DNA of 64,000 bases from positions 620,001-684,000 of the forward strand of contig VWND01000067.1 in NCBI GenBank assembly GCA_009599575.1. Reading direction: 5' to 3'. Numbering within the stretch: the stretch's first letter is position 1; every line of letters starts with the position of its first letter. Positions 1 to 9,949 of this stretch are shown here, one piece after another. A program made the position numbers and the translations under genes. The stretch comes from Blumeriella jaapii (Eukaryota > Ascomycota > Leotiomycetes > Helotiales > Drepanopezizaceae). Below the pieces are notes generated by a model, which did not search any database, was not told the DNA's origin, and saw only the letters and a program-made list of their open reading frames with translations.

Positions 1-451
1 GGATTTTTTTAACGTGGATCTTATGTTTCAAATTATTCGCGAAGTAAATAAAAATGTCGTTAAAATACGCCGAGCAGAAATCATTTAAATGCTTTATAAG
101 AATATTATTGATAAAGCGTTGAAATATGGCGGGCCTATTGGTAAAGCCGAACGGAAGGATTTTATATTTATATATGCCGTATCGGATGCGGAAACTGGTC
201 AGTTTTTCAGACTTTTCGGACATCCGGACTCGATTGAATGTTTATTGGATGTCAATTTTCGTAAACACTTTGGCTTTAGTAATTCGCGCCAGCATTTCGT
301 CGATTAAAGGCAAGGGGTAGAAATTCTTTTTCGTAAGATCGTTAAGCTTGCGATAATCGATATACAAGCGCATAGAGCCGTTTGACTTTTTAGTGAATAA
401 GATCGGAGCGGCGAAAAGGGTATTAAAAGGTTTAATAAAATCTTTGTGCAA
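1..451 (-). pseudogene. A1 reverse transcriptase, N-terminal half
   Basis: Copies element RNA into DNA. Clear RT signatures are visible: APILFTKK, a YIDYRKLND segment, FYPLPLIDEML, then after a stop at 239-241 the LPFGFTNRPA block and the catalytic loop at 56-67, which reads YFND instead of YxDD. The first catalytic Asp is Asn, a G-to-A change; A2 carries Asn at the same place. The gene continues off the left edge. Confidence 0.85.
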
Positions 452-625
452 ATTGTCGAAAATATAGCTTTTGACTTTTGTAAGCTGTTTATTCGTAAGG
501 CGTTTGAGTGGTTTTATAAAAAGCGTATTTTCCGTGGCAAAATGTATTTTGTGATTTACACCGAAGCGGCGGAAAGCGAGCTTATCGCTTTTTTGTTTGT
601 AAAACAGTTTTTCGAATTTCGAGTA

Positions 626-1222
626 CTAAATTGGAAAAAGCTTTTTTATAAGAACCACGTTGTCGTTATATTTAGTTTGCAAAGCGTCGGGGACGGAAAT
701 GCTTTTTATTGCCGCGAGCTGTATAACTTTTTCAGACTCGGCGATTTTCGCACGGCGGAAATATTTTTTGTTTATATTATGCACAGAAGCAACAAACGTG
801 CAGTCGCTGGGTGGTGGTAACCCTTTTTTTTTTGCGGCTCGCATTTGCTTTTCGTAACGTGTTTGTAAAGCGCTGAATGCAAAGGCGGAAATACAGCTGA
901 TATTGCAATTGAAAGTAGAAGGGGTAGCAATTGGCCCGGTTGGAAGAACCGGCTTGGTCGGTTCAGAGCTGCTAATAAGAAACTTTTTTATTTTGTTTAA
1001 ACTGCTTTTAAAATCTCGCATAAACGTGGAGGGTCTACCAGCTCCAAAGCCTAAATGGGCCTTTTTAATCGTTATAAGAGTGCTGGCAGAGGTATGCAAA
1101 GCTTTTATTGCGCTGTTTCGTTTGTTTGTATTTTTTTGATGCATGCGATTAAGCATTTTGGGTTTTGTTCGCTGATTAAGATCGACGAACAACTGCTCGT
1201 TGAAATAAGAAATAATAGGCAT
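626..1222 (-). pseudogene. A1 Pol linker between protease and RT
   Basis: A 198-codon open stretch between the retropepsin and RT blocks, collinear with A2 39200-39890 (for example a shared segment around LQTKYNDNV). It is rich in Lys, Ser and Ala and I recognise no catalytic motif. It is open here but broken in A2. I take it as the Pol spacer seen in chromoviruses, with the RT thumb-proximal start after it; function unknown. Confidence 0.6.
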
Positions 1223-1231
1223 ATCGAATGG

Positions 1232-1545
1232 CTATTCTATTTTGTTTTTTCCTTGGCTATACGCTTGCTTCAAGTCGTAGTGCTGTAGAAATTTGCGACT
1301 AATAAAAACGTCGGTAAAGCCCAGGTTTGTAACCAGAAAAGGAAAATTTACGCGACGTCGGTTAATCGTAAAAAAAAAAAAAATAGCAGAAAAAATAGGC
1401 TTTCCCGGTTCGCTATTATAGCCGGTGGGTATAATGGGCTTATGCAGCCGAATGAAATTTATTCCGAAACGTTGAGAAAATTGGTACGCCAAAAGAGTTT
1501 TGATCGTACCGAAAATATTAGCTCCGCCATCGATGTATGCAAGTG
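1232..1545 (-). pseudogene. A1 protease (retropepsin) region
   Basis: Aspartic protease that would cut the Gag-Pol polyprotein. The active-site loop YIDGGANIFG lies near 1510-1540 (catalytic triplet at 1523-1531); the same loop in A2 reads YIDSGANIFG. The change to DGG would be an A-to-G difference, which is not in the RIP direction, so Gly may be ancestral or a separate mutation. Downstream the ORF continues to 1232 with a hydrophobic segment typical of the flap and C-terminal part. It lies between gag and the linker ORF in the normal Ty3/gypsy order. Confidence 0.75.
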
Positions 1546-1680
1546 TTTTAATATATAATTTATTGCGTGCTAGTTTTATAGAAATTAAAAACTGTCGCTC
1601 TTTTATTAGAGAGCGCTGATTAAATTTTAAATCTTTTTATAAATCGAATCCTTTGCTATAGTAAAAGTCTTTGCTACGGC

Positions 1681-3262
1681 TTAAGAGTTTTTTAACAGGT
1701 CGTTTTGCTTTTCGTCGATAGCTATTTCGGCGATTTTGCGACTGAGCTTGGCGTCGGAGCAAACGTTTGCGAAGTGGCCGGGCTTGCCGCAGTTATAATA
1801 AGCGCTAGGGGAACGCGCAGCCAAGCGGAGAGAACCGGGGGTGGCAGGAGCGGCAGCCACACGCTCGTAAAAATCTTTACCAGAGGAAGGAGAAGCCGTG
1901 CGAGCAGAAGGGGCTAGGGAGGTAAAACGCCATAAGGCTTTGAGAATACCGGGAGTACGCCTAGAATCCTGGTTGGCAAAGGCTATAGCAGGGGAAAAAT
2001 GGCTTATACGACGGGCAGAGGCCATTTTCAGCTCGGATATTACGTGACTTTTTATCCGCAACGGCCAAAAACTCGTTTAAAACAATATAATTATTATTTA
2101 TTTTGTATTTTTCCATTCGGAGGTCGTGCTTGAGAATAGGAGTGACTTTTTCGCATATATCTTCGAACCAACGGTTTTTAGCAACTTTGCTAATGATTGC
2201 GTAACGGGTGAATAAAAAACGAAAGTTATTATAAATCTGACCGTTATTTATATAAAGCTTATTATATTGCAATTTAGCAAACTAGACGCGGTTGTAATTA
2301 AAAAAGCGCTGATTAAGGATGCGGAGGACGTTTCGGGCCGACTGGGCTTGGTTATGAAACTCGGGGTTCAGATGCTCCAAAATGATGGTTTTTGCCTTCC
2401 CAATGGTGCATTTGAAATATGCTTTGGCTTGGTTTATGCTTTGTATAAAGTTTTTTGAGTACTTTTTAATAAACAGCTTTATATCTATTTTCCATGCGTT
2501 ATATTTAACTTTTTTTTGATGGTCGTTGAAAGCGTGGCGAGAGTATTTGACTTTGGATGGTTCGACTCGGAGGATAGCTGGGTCGAGGACGGGAAGGTAG
2601 TATTCGGGAATTGGTTGGAGGTCCGCCGTAAGAGCGCGCGAAGCTCGGAGTGGAAGGGAGGCGTCGCGGACGATAGCGGGGGCTGGAGGGCGAGCGGCGG
2701 CGATGGTTTGAGCGATTATCTGGGCGATTTGAAGCTGCTGGGCCGCAGTGAATTCTTCAGCGTTGGCAGATATGCTGGACAGTCGTGGGAGCATTCGTCG
2801 GTTTAGGAATACTGGGGTGTCAGCGTCGTACAACTCGATCTTAGATTCGATAATAGGGCGAAGGGATCCAGCAGCAAATAACTGTGGTTCGGTAGAGAAG
2901 TCGTGGAATAAAAACTCGCTGCCAGAATCGTCGAAAAAGCTTGGAACGAATGGAAATTCGGAAGCGCCAGAGGCAGAAGCAAAGGATGGAGATGCTGACT
3001 CGAAGCCGAATCGTACGGGTTGCGTTTGTTTTCGGATGCCACGTCGACTTATAAGGAAAGCATGGGGTGTTGTAGTATTGAGAAGGGGCGATTCGAGTTG
3101 CAGAGGCAGATCGAATTGATAGGAAAAAACTCCAGCTTTTTTTGGAAACAAAATCAGTAAAAAAGAGTTCTGATCAAGGCACCGATAAATAAACGTCGGT
3201 ACGGGCGGCCTGAAAAAAGTTCGAATTGCAGAAGCAGATCGAGTTTTTAACCGTGGATACAA
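1681..3262 (-). pseudogene. gag: A1 gag (nucleocapsid zinc knuckle), broken
   Basis: Gag of family A, the structural protein that packages the element RNA. It is open from about 3262 to 2282, has one stop near 2279-2281 (probably a former Gln or Trp codon), continues in the same frame to about 2030, then shifts frame to reach 1681. The shift is one base missing relative to A2 (near 38413). A retroviral-type knuckle lies at 1759-1800 and reads Y-x2-C-x4-H-x4-C: the first Cys is Tyr here but Cys in A2, a G-to-A change in the CpA context favoured by RIP. The N-terminal 220 codons are Ser/Phe/Pro rich. No ATG is present at the 5' end of the open stretch, so the true start is unknown. Confidence 0.85.
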
Positions 3263-3296
3263 AGCTTCCTAGCGAAGGTTGTTTGGTTTTTTTTTA

Positions 3297-3556
3297 TATT
3301 ACAGCTAGCTTAAGGGTGATTAGAAAAGTGATATGGATCAAAAGGTACGCATGTAAATTAAAAGAAAAACACCGAGCTAGAATGCTCGGGGTCGCGAACT
3401 TTATGTACAGTGGGTTGCGTTTATGGGTCACGTGATTTAGCGCGAGGCCTAGTGGCCGAGGTGGTCCGTGCCCAAACCTTAATCCAATACCACCAGCATT
3501 CACCACCAGCATCCATACCACTGGCAACCATACCACTGGCAACCAGGATCGTAACA
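3297..3556 (-). repeat. 5' LTR of A1
   Basis: Matches the A2 LTRs on the other strand. In element orientation it starts TGTTACGATCCTG and ends GTAATA (GTAACA in the less mutated copies). It contains a degenerate tandem repeat of about 15 bp (GGTTGCCAGTGGTAT-like) right after the start, and a short hairpin CCGAGC-6 nt-GCTCGG. The flank at 3557 (TAAAG) is C-element sequence. Confidence 0.9.
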
Positions 3557-3763
3557 TAAAGCTTTTTTGGTTTTTGTAACTTTTACCGACGTTTTATTCG
3601 AAACTACGGTATAATTGCAAAGTTTTTGGTTTATTTAATTAAAGCTAACGTTTTTTTTAATTTTATTTTTAAATATTAAAAAAGTTTCGACCTTTTTATA
3701 TTAGCTTTTATTATTACATTAGTTTTATAATATTACAAGCAAAACCTTTTTTGCATATTAAAA

Positions 3764-3954
3764 ATTAACGCTTTCGACGGCGTAATAGCTTTTATGCTTT
3801 CGCAATTCTATAGCGACGATTGGCTTTCAATCGCTTATTTTAGCAAAATCATAGCTTTCGCAAAGCTAAACTACGTCGTATACGATAAAAAAATGCTCGT
3901 AATCGTAAAATTTCTAGGCAATTTTCGTATTGAATTGGTTGGCTTAGTTTATTA
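3764..3954 (+). pseudogene. C1 RNase H region
   Basis: Ribonuclease H removes RNA from the RNA:DNA hybrid. The visible block DGVIAFMLSQFYSDDW followed by the conserved YDKKML segment matches C2 17578-17775 (there DASDGV; the catalytic DAS is NAF here). It ends at a shared stop, TAA, after VGLVY. Compared with C2, this 190 bp shows about 20 differences, all transitions and none in a CpG. Confidence 0.8.
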
Positions 3955-4189
3955 AATCAAAATAATTATTAATTATAAGGCTTTGAAATATTTTATAATT
4001 TTCAAACTTTTAAACGCTCGATAAATACGCTGGGTCGAGCTTTTCGCCGATTACAATTTTTTTATTACGTATAGACCAAGTAAACACAATCTTTTAGCTG
4101 ACGTATTAACACGTCGTACGAGCGAATTCGATCGCCAAAACTTTTTTAAACGCATTTAGCGCCTGCAAACACTTTTTCGAGCCGATCAG

Positions 4190-5790
4190 ATCGATTATCG
4201 CTTTTTGATTAAAAAACTTCGATTTTTTACGGCCTTCGAAACAGCTGTTTTTATCGTTGAAATAGCTGATTTTTTATTCGTACTCCGTGTCGTTGATTAG
4301 CTTTTCTACGCTAATCGCACAGCTAGCAGCCTGATGGCCTTTCGAAAAAAAGCTGTACGAAACGCTACGAAAAAGAACGACGATAATAATACTTCGTTTT
4401 CGTATATATTTGAAAGCGATTTGCTGCTATATTACGGTCGTTTAATAATACTAAACGTCGATCATTTTCGTTTGGCTTTTATACGAAAAATGCACGACCA
4501 GATCTTCACCGCTTATTTTAGCGCTCGCAAAATTACGCAATTGCTTTCGGACTAATATTATTAGCGAGGTATAACAGCCTTCGTAAAATAATATTATCGC
4601 AACTGCTACGCTTATCGAAAGAGTTTTATTTTAAAAAATAAACGCTCCGGCCTTTTTCAGTCTTTTTTTATTTTTAACCATTTTTAAAAACACGTTATAA
4701 TAGACTTTTGCAATTTTAATAAAAATAAATACGGTTACGATAACGTATTCGTAATAATAAATCGCTTTTTTAAACAAGCTATCTCAATTTTTTGCTATAA
4801 GAATATCGACGTTCGAAGCCTCGCCAAATTGTATATATTTCACGTATATAAGTATTTTGGCCTTTTAAAAAGTATTATTAGCGATCGTGGCCTTTAGTAT
4901 TAGTTTACCTTCTGGTCTGAATTAAATAAAATATTCGGTACGCAATTAAAGCTTTCGACAGCCGCTTATTTTAAAACCGATAATCAAACCGAAATTTACA
5001 ATCAATATTTACAAAAACGCTTTCGATTTTTCGTAAATTTTTATTAAAACGATTGGAACGAATTTCTTTTAATAATAAATTTCGCTCAAATAGTTTTTTT
5101 TTACGAAAGTTTAAATAGCTTATTTTTTGAAATTATATACGATTACATTTCTTATATCAATTAAAACTGGAAGTTCGATACTTTTCTCTTTTTCAATCTT
5201 TTATACAAACTAAACGCAAACGAAGCTCGTGCGTACGCTCGCCGCTATTACGACGTTTAAAACCTCGCTAAATCGCATTTTTAATAAATTTACGATAAAA
5301 TAAAAAAAAATGCGAATAAGTCTCGCCGCGCGATCGATTTTAACGTTGGCGATTACGTTTGGCTCGATATACGTTTATTTCCGATCTCTCGGCTTTTTCG
5401 CAAGCTCGACAACTTTACAAACGGCCTTTTTAAAATTATAACCAAAATTTTCGATAACGCTTTTAAATTAAACCTTTTTAATATTATAAACGTACACTTA
5501 GTTTTTCACGCTAATCGACTGCGTAAAACAGCTAACGACGCGCTTTTAGAACAGATTAATCCAGTTTTTAAATTTATTAATATAATTAATAAATTTAAAT
5601 ACAAAGTCGAAAAATTAATCGCTTATCGAATGCAGCGGAAAACCTTTTAGTACAAAGCTTTTTAAATAGGCTTAAATAAAAATCTCACGTAATACTTCGC
5701 GTCTGACTTTATATACGCTTTTCTGAAGATGCGCGACTTTCATTTGACGCATAAAAAGCTTCCCGGTCCTTTTGCAAAACTTATAAATTG
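4190..5790 (+). pseudogene. C1 integrase and chromodomain, decayed
   Basis: Integrase inserts the DNA copy; the chromodomain targets it to heterochromatin. The zinc-binding N-domain is partly open at 4334-4555 (conserved MHDQ...ARK block), the core and GPY-like C-domain lie at about 4640-5600, and a chromodomain-like tail at about 5600-5750. Many stops. At 4622-4640 C1 agrees in length with C5 and shows that C2 has lost 2 bp there. Frame and motif order match C2. Confidence 0.8.
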
Positions 5791-5877
5791 GCTGAAAGCG
5801 TATTCCGAAGATTTGGATTCGTACGATCACTTGGATAGCGACGTGCCAATAAATAAAAGCTCGAAGGCGCGCTTTTT

Positions 5878-5893
5878 TCGGACGGGGGGGTAG
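5878..5893 (+). other. Polypurine tract of C1
   Basis: CGGACGGGGGGGTAG lies directly upstream of the 3' LTR (5894). This is the expected primer site for plus-strand DNA synthesis. The same tract is found in C2 (19700-19714) and, nearly identical, in the Gag-only element G. Confidence 0.75.
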
Positions 5894-6218
5894 TGTGACG
5901 ATTCACTCTGTTGCTACCTCTCGTGTCACTCCAGCAACTACGTATAGCTGCAAGCTCCTTAGCAATTACGTATAGCTGCAAGCTCCTCAGCAACTACGTA
6001 TAACTGCAAGCTCCCTGGTCTCCTAGTAAGTCTCCCCATCAACTGTGGAGACTATTCATGTATATAAAGCTCTCTCCTTTTAGCAACTTCTGCCTTCTGC
6101 AATTATTGATTCTAAGTGAATATTTTTGTTACAGAACCAAAGGCTCGTTTCTCATATCATGTGAACTCGGCGACCAGTTGACTGATCTCCCAGCCTTCCG
6201 ACTGATTAGATCGTCACA
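5894..6218 (+). repeat. 3' LTR of C1, three-unit form
   Basis: Starts TGTGACGATTC and ends GATCGTCACA. It is 325 bp, longer than other C LTRs because a unit of about 28 bp (AGCAACTACGTATAGCTGCA and following) is present three times, against two in C2 and one in C3 to C6. It holds a TATA-like sequence (TATATAAAG) near 6060. Lightly mutated. Confidence 0.9.
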
Positions 6219-6901
6219 ACTACTACTACTATAATTTCCAGAAGTTATCGTTTACGCTTTTGCGTTTTTTTTAATTAATTTTACAAAAGTTTTAATTAAA
6301 CGCTTTTAGCGTTAGATTGCAAAAACAAATAATAAGCGAAATAATTAGCGCTTTGCTTTTTTTTTGTTTTTTTTTTTCGAAAAAAAAACTGTTTTTTAAA
6401 AAAAAAAGCTTTTGAAAAAGGCTGCTTTTTCGCTGATTAAAAAAAAGGTTAAGGTATAATAGCAAAAGCTAAAAAGCTTTGCTGAAAAAAGAATCGTTAA
6501 ACAAAAATCATTTTTCGCGAAATGCGGAAATAGGTTTTTTTACGACCGGTCGATTAATATAATATAATTCGTGAAAAATTCGAGGAAAAAAATAGTTTAC
6601 GCCGTCGCTAGCGTAAAAAGAGAGTTATTAATAATAGCACGATTTAATTAATCGAAAAGCTGGGAAATCAATTAATTGGTCGTCGTATTTATATAATATA
6701 AAAAACGAGCTTTTGATTTTGTAACAAAAATATTTATTTAAAATCAATAATTGCAAAAAGCAAAAATTGCTTAAAAAAAAAAGTTTTATATATATAAATA
6801 ATTTTTACAATTGATAAAAAGACCCATCAGAAGACCAGAAAGCTTGCAGCTACACGTAGTTGCTAAGGTGATACGAGAGGCAAAAAAAGTGAGTCGTCAT
6901 A
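6219..6901 (-). mobile_element. C element fragment C4 (5' LTR, leader, start of gag)
   Basis: Minus-strand 5' end of a C element. Its gag-proximal part begins right at the end of C1, and its 5' LTR lies at 6634-6901, followed by D sequence at 6902. It matches C3 47400-48085 throughout. It retains the leader palindrome CGACCGGTCG (6543-6552) and the short hairpin near 6596-6618. The rest of C4 is expected to the left of C1, outside the window. Confidence 0.85.
6634..6901 (-). repeat. 5' LTR of C4
   Basis: Single-unit form of the C LTR (about 268 bp). The outer end (6800-6901) is lightly mutated, with the CAGCTACACGTAG unit intact, while the inner end is heavily AT-shifted. Confidence 0.85.
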
Positions 6902-7007
6902 ATAAAAACATTAAAAATAAAAATAATATTTAAGAAAAATACGACCGCTTTCGTTTTATTCGATAATAAAGCCGAAATCAATTGCATAAATTAAAAAACG
7001 GCCGAAA
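6902..7007 (+). pseudogene. D2 protease fragment, left of the D1 insertion
   Basis: A 106 bp scrap of family D: the retropepsin block around FDNKAEINC. It is collinear with D1 10100-10210 and D3 49840-49945 and continues at 32100 on the far side of D1. It is bounded on the left by the C4 LTR and on the right by the D1 LTR, so D2 is the host into which both inserted. Confidence 0.85.
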
Positions 7008-7274
7008 TGTAAAACGGTGATACTTTGTATTAATAGGAGTTGGTAGTTTTAGCTATGGTTAAGGCATAGACCTCTCCGAGACCCTCTGCTATTGATTATT
7101 TTCAATAAATATAAGAGCAAAGCATTTCCTTAAATAATATTATAAGCACGCAGCCTAATTTATACTTTCATTTATTTTTCTTTTTCTTTTTTCAGTTTTT
7201 TCTAGGAATCTTTTAGATTATTTTATCCACCGATATATGGTCGTATCAGTTTGGTTTTTTTATTTATTTTTTTA
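7008..7274 (+). repeat. 5' LTR of D1
   Basis: Starts TGTAAAACGG. The outer 100 bp are nearly free of RIP-type changes; the inner end is heavily AT-shifted. It is followed by TTTGGTAATTTACGC, a plausible tRNA primer binding site because it carries the TGG that pairs with a tRNA CCA end. Confidence 0.9.
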
Positions 7275-8045
7275 TTTGGTAATTTACGCAGGGATTTAAA
7301 ACTTCGGTGTTTCGTTTTTATATATTCGCCGATGCATTTTTTAAATTCGCAATTAAAATCGATTTCGATACTTCGCCATTACGGCTTAAAAAATCTTTTA
7401 TATAATATTGTTCGCAGCTATATTATATAAAAGACTTTTAATAGTTTTTTTTATTTTGCGCATAATTATTAAATTACAAAAATATAATACATTTTAAAAA
7501 CGTTTGAAATTACGATTAGGCAATTTTAAACCGTGCGAAATTCAAAGCTCGAAAATCGTTTTTTTGTTTAAAAATAACAAATCGAATATTGGTTCGTACG
7601 CTTCGACCGCTACGCTCGGCTTTTTTAAATTAAATCTTTTTTAGTCAAACGCTTGGCGAAAACTCAACCTTTTAATTTTGCGCTTTATAATTGTAACAAT
7701 TACAATTTGCGGCTTTTTATTAAAAATAATAAAAAGATGGCTGTACGTGTATTAGCTTAAGCTACGGAATATCGAAACCGTAAATTATATAATAATATTA
7801 TATTAATTCAATTAATTTATCAAAAAACAAGTTTTTTAATATATTACTTAAATATTTGGACGCAATTTTATTTTATTTAACTTTTTCAAAAAATACAAAA
7901 ATCTTTTTAATAATTCCTTTATTAAAACCGATTTCTTTTATATTAAAAACCTTTAATTTGCAATTCTAGAAAACACTTATTTATTAATTTAAATCTTATT
8001 AATATTTTTACTAATATTATAAACAACGACGCTTTTCGTTTTTTT
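7275..8045 (+). other. D1 leader and gag upstream region, AT-rich
   Basis: No open frame of note. It holds the candidate primer binding site at its start and a 15 bp perfect inverted repeat (7394-7434). It may contain the decayed N-terminus of Gag, but I cannot show that. Confidence 0.5.
7394..7434. repeat. Inverted repeat, 15 bp arms, in the D1 leader
   Basis: Arms TCTTTTATATAATAT (7394-7408) and its exact complement (7420-7434) flank an 11 nt loop. Possible RNA hairpin in the element leader; the arms are AT-only apart from one base pair. Confidence 0.6.
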
Positions 8046-9310
8046 ATGCGAGGCCGCATACCTTTTTTTGGCTTTTCTGATGCATTTTTATTTAATAGCG
8101 CCAATATTACCGATTTTATCGAAAAATATAAAAAAACTTATAAATATTTCGAAGTTTTTAAGATTAAAATATTCGATAAACTTTTTCGCTATTATAATTC
8201 AACCATTAAAAATATTATTAAATCGATAAATAAATAAAAGGCTATTAAAATTCGAAACTGGCGTAAATTAATTAAAGCTTTAAAATCGAAATTCCGAAAC
8301 TACGATCGCTAGCAAATTCGCGATATTATCGTTTTTTTTAAACAGTTCGTTATAATAATTCGTTAAACTAAAAAACTTAAGGCTTATTATCGTATTTATA
8401 CGAAAGTTTTTAACGTTTTCGTTAATAAAAAGGTCTTAAGCGAAGTTAAGCAGGAAAAATTGTTTTTACTTAGCTTTTTAATTAGCATTCGTAATAAAAT
8501 TATTAAGTATTTTAAGATTAATAAACAAAACTTTGAAACTTTCGATTAATATTTTAAATTTGTGAAATTCGTTTTTAAACAAAACCAAAGCGAACGTATT
8601 ATTAAAACCATAAACCAAAAGAAATCTTTTTTTTTATTTATAAAAAAAACGTGGAAGCTTTAATGCAGGAATATGCCTAGCTATTAAAAATTACCGAAAT
8701 CGCTAAAAAACAGCTAATTATTATATTATTTAATCGTTTCGCAAAATCTATTAGCTTGGAAAAGCTTAATAAAAATATCGAAATTCTCGTATTAAAATTT
8801 ACCGATATTAAGATTTAAAAATTGCAAAGCAAAATCGAAAATTTTATACAATAGCAGAACTTTTTTACGTTAATTCGGATAATAAAAACGATTAAAATAG
8901 CTTTTACAACAATTATTTTTTTTAAAATACGCGAAGCAATTAATTTCGCTAAGCTATCGTAAAAATAATAGCTGCCCAATAGCAATTTTTCCGTGCTAAC
9001 GATCAGAATTAACGAAATATTAATTATAATAACGATTATTAAAAAAGAAAAGAAAATCAACGCGAAAATCAAAATCGCGGTTATTAAAATAATAAAAGTA
9101 ATTATTAAAACAGATTTCGTGGTTTTAAATATGAATTTTGTAATAATAAAAAAATTTACTGCGAAAAATCTTATATTCGTTTTAAATACAAAGTATTTAA
9201 TTTTTATATAAATAATAATATCTGTTATATTAATAAATACAAAACAATTTGCTTCGGCCCGGTAAAAGTAGGAATAAGCCTTTTTAATAAAGCTAAAAAT
9301 CAAAGTTGAT
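8046..9310 (+). pseudogene. gag: D1 gag, decayed
   Basis: The open start (8046-8237) reads like the capsid entry of fungal gypsy Gag: a FFGFSDAF... segment, then NITDFIEKYKK, then after one stop the run NWRKLIKALKSKFRNYD, typical of this family. The frame can be followed with stops to about 8800. Near 9130-9180 a degenerate nucleocapsid knuckle is arguable (Cys and His ligands replaced by Tyr). Hydrophobic minus-strand ORFs over 8815-9303 are antisense shadows. No reliable start codon. Confidence 0.65.
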
Positions 9311-9949
9311 TAAATATTATTCGCTTAAAAATAAAAAGTACGAAATAAAACGATTGCTTGGAAAACAGAAAAAATGCGAAAACGATTTTAATTAATAAAA
9401 AAAAAATTTCAAAAAGCGTATTAATTAAAAAAAAAACGGCTATTTTAAAAATAAATAAAATTCAAATATATAAATAAAAAACAAATATATATATTGCTAA
9501 TGCAATTATCGCATTTGCAAATATTATAGCTATATAATTAAGCCAGCGAATTATAAAAAAGCAAAATGCTTTTGTTTTATTCGCCAAATCAATTAATATA
9601 AAAAAAAACACTAAAATCAAAAAAAAAAAATTTTTAAAATTCGAAAAAAAATCGATAAAACTATCAGAAAATCGTTTATAATAAAAAAAATTAACGACGA
9701 TATAAAAAATATCGATACCGATATTCCGGTTTAAATTATTTAAAAAATACCAGTTTTTAAACGCTTATTATTAATACGAAGCGAAAAATAAATCGATAAA
9801 TATATCAGCTTCGAAGCCGTCGACGAAGCTATTAAAAAAATTATAAAATAAAAAATTAAATTAAAATTTAGCGATTTATTTAATATAAAAAAGAAATTCG
9901 ACAAAATTATTAATAAACAAATTTTTATATTAAAAAAAAACGAAAAAGT

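Larger units (their letters stand above)
1..3556 (-). mobile_element. Ty3/gypsy chromovirus A, copy A1 (5' part)
   Basis: Minus-strand LTR retrotransposon whose 3' half runs off the left edge of the window. Reading leftward it shows the 5' LTR (3297-3556), gag with a zinc knuckle, a retropepsin region, a linker ORF and the first half of reverse transcriptase. It sits inside copy C1: the C sequence resumes at 3557 in the RT/RNase H interval (compare 17378 in C2). It is one of the less mutated elements, especially in gag (2500-3100), which suggests a late insertion. The family assignment rests on copy A2 at 36425-43234, which has the same gene order and ends with a chromodomain. Confidence 0.9.
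3557..6218 (+). mobile_element. Ty3/gypsy chromovirus C, copy C1 (3' half)
   Basis: The 3' part of a C element: RNase H, integrase with chromodomain, polypurine tract and 3' LTR. It is cut on the left by the insertion of A1. It aligns base for base with C2 17378-20008, with nearly all differences being transitions. Its right end abuts an oppositely oriented C fragment (C4), into which it appears to have inserted. Confidence 0.9.

Noticed and set aside
626..820. Plus-strand ORFs at 446-857 and 903-1139
   Set aside because: They are antisense shadows of the A1 Pol linker and RT.
8815..9303. 162-codon hydrophobic minus-strand ORF
   Set aside because: Antisense of the decayed D gag/protease spacer; Ile/Phe-only makeup from base composition.
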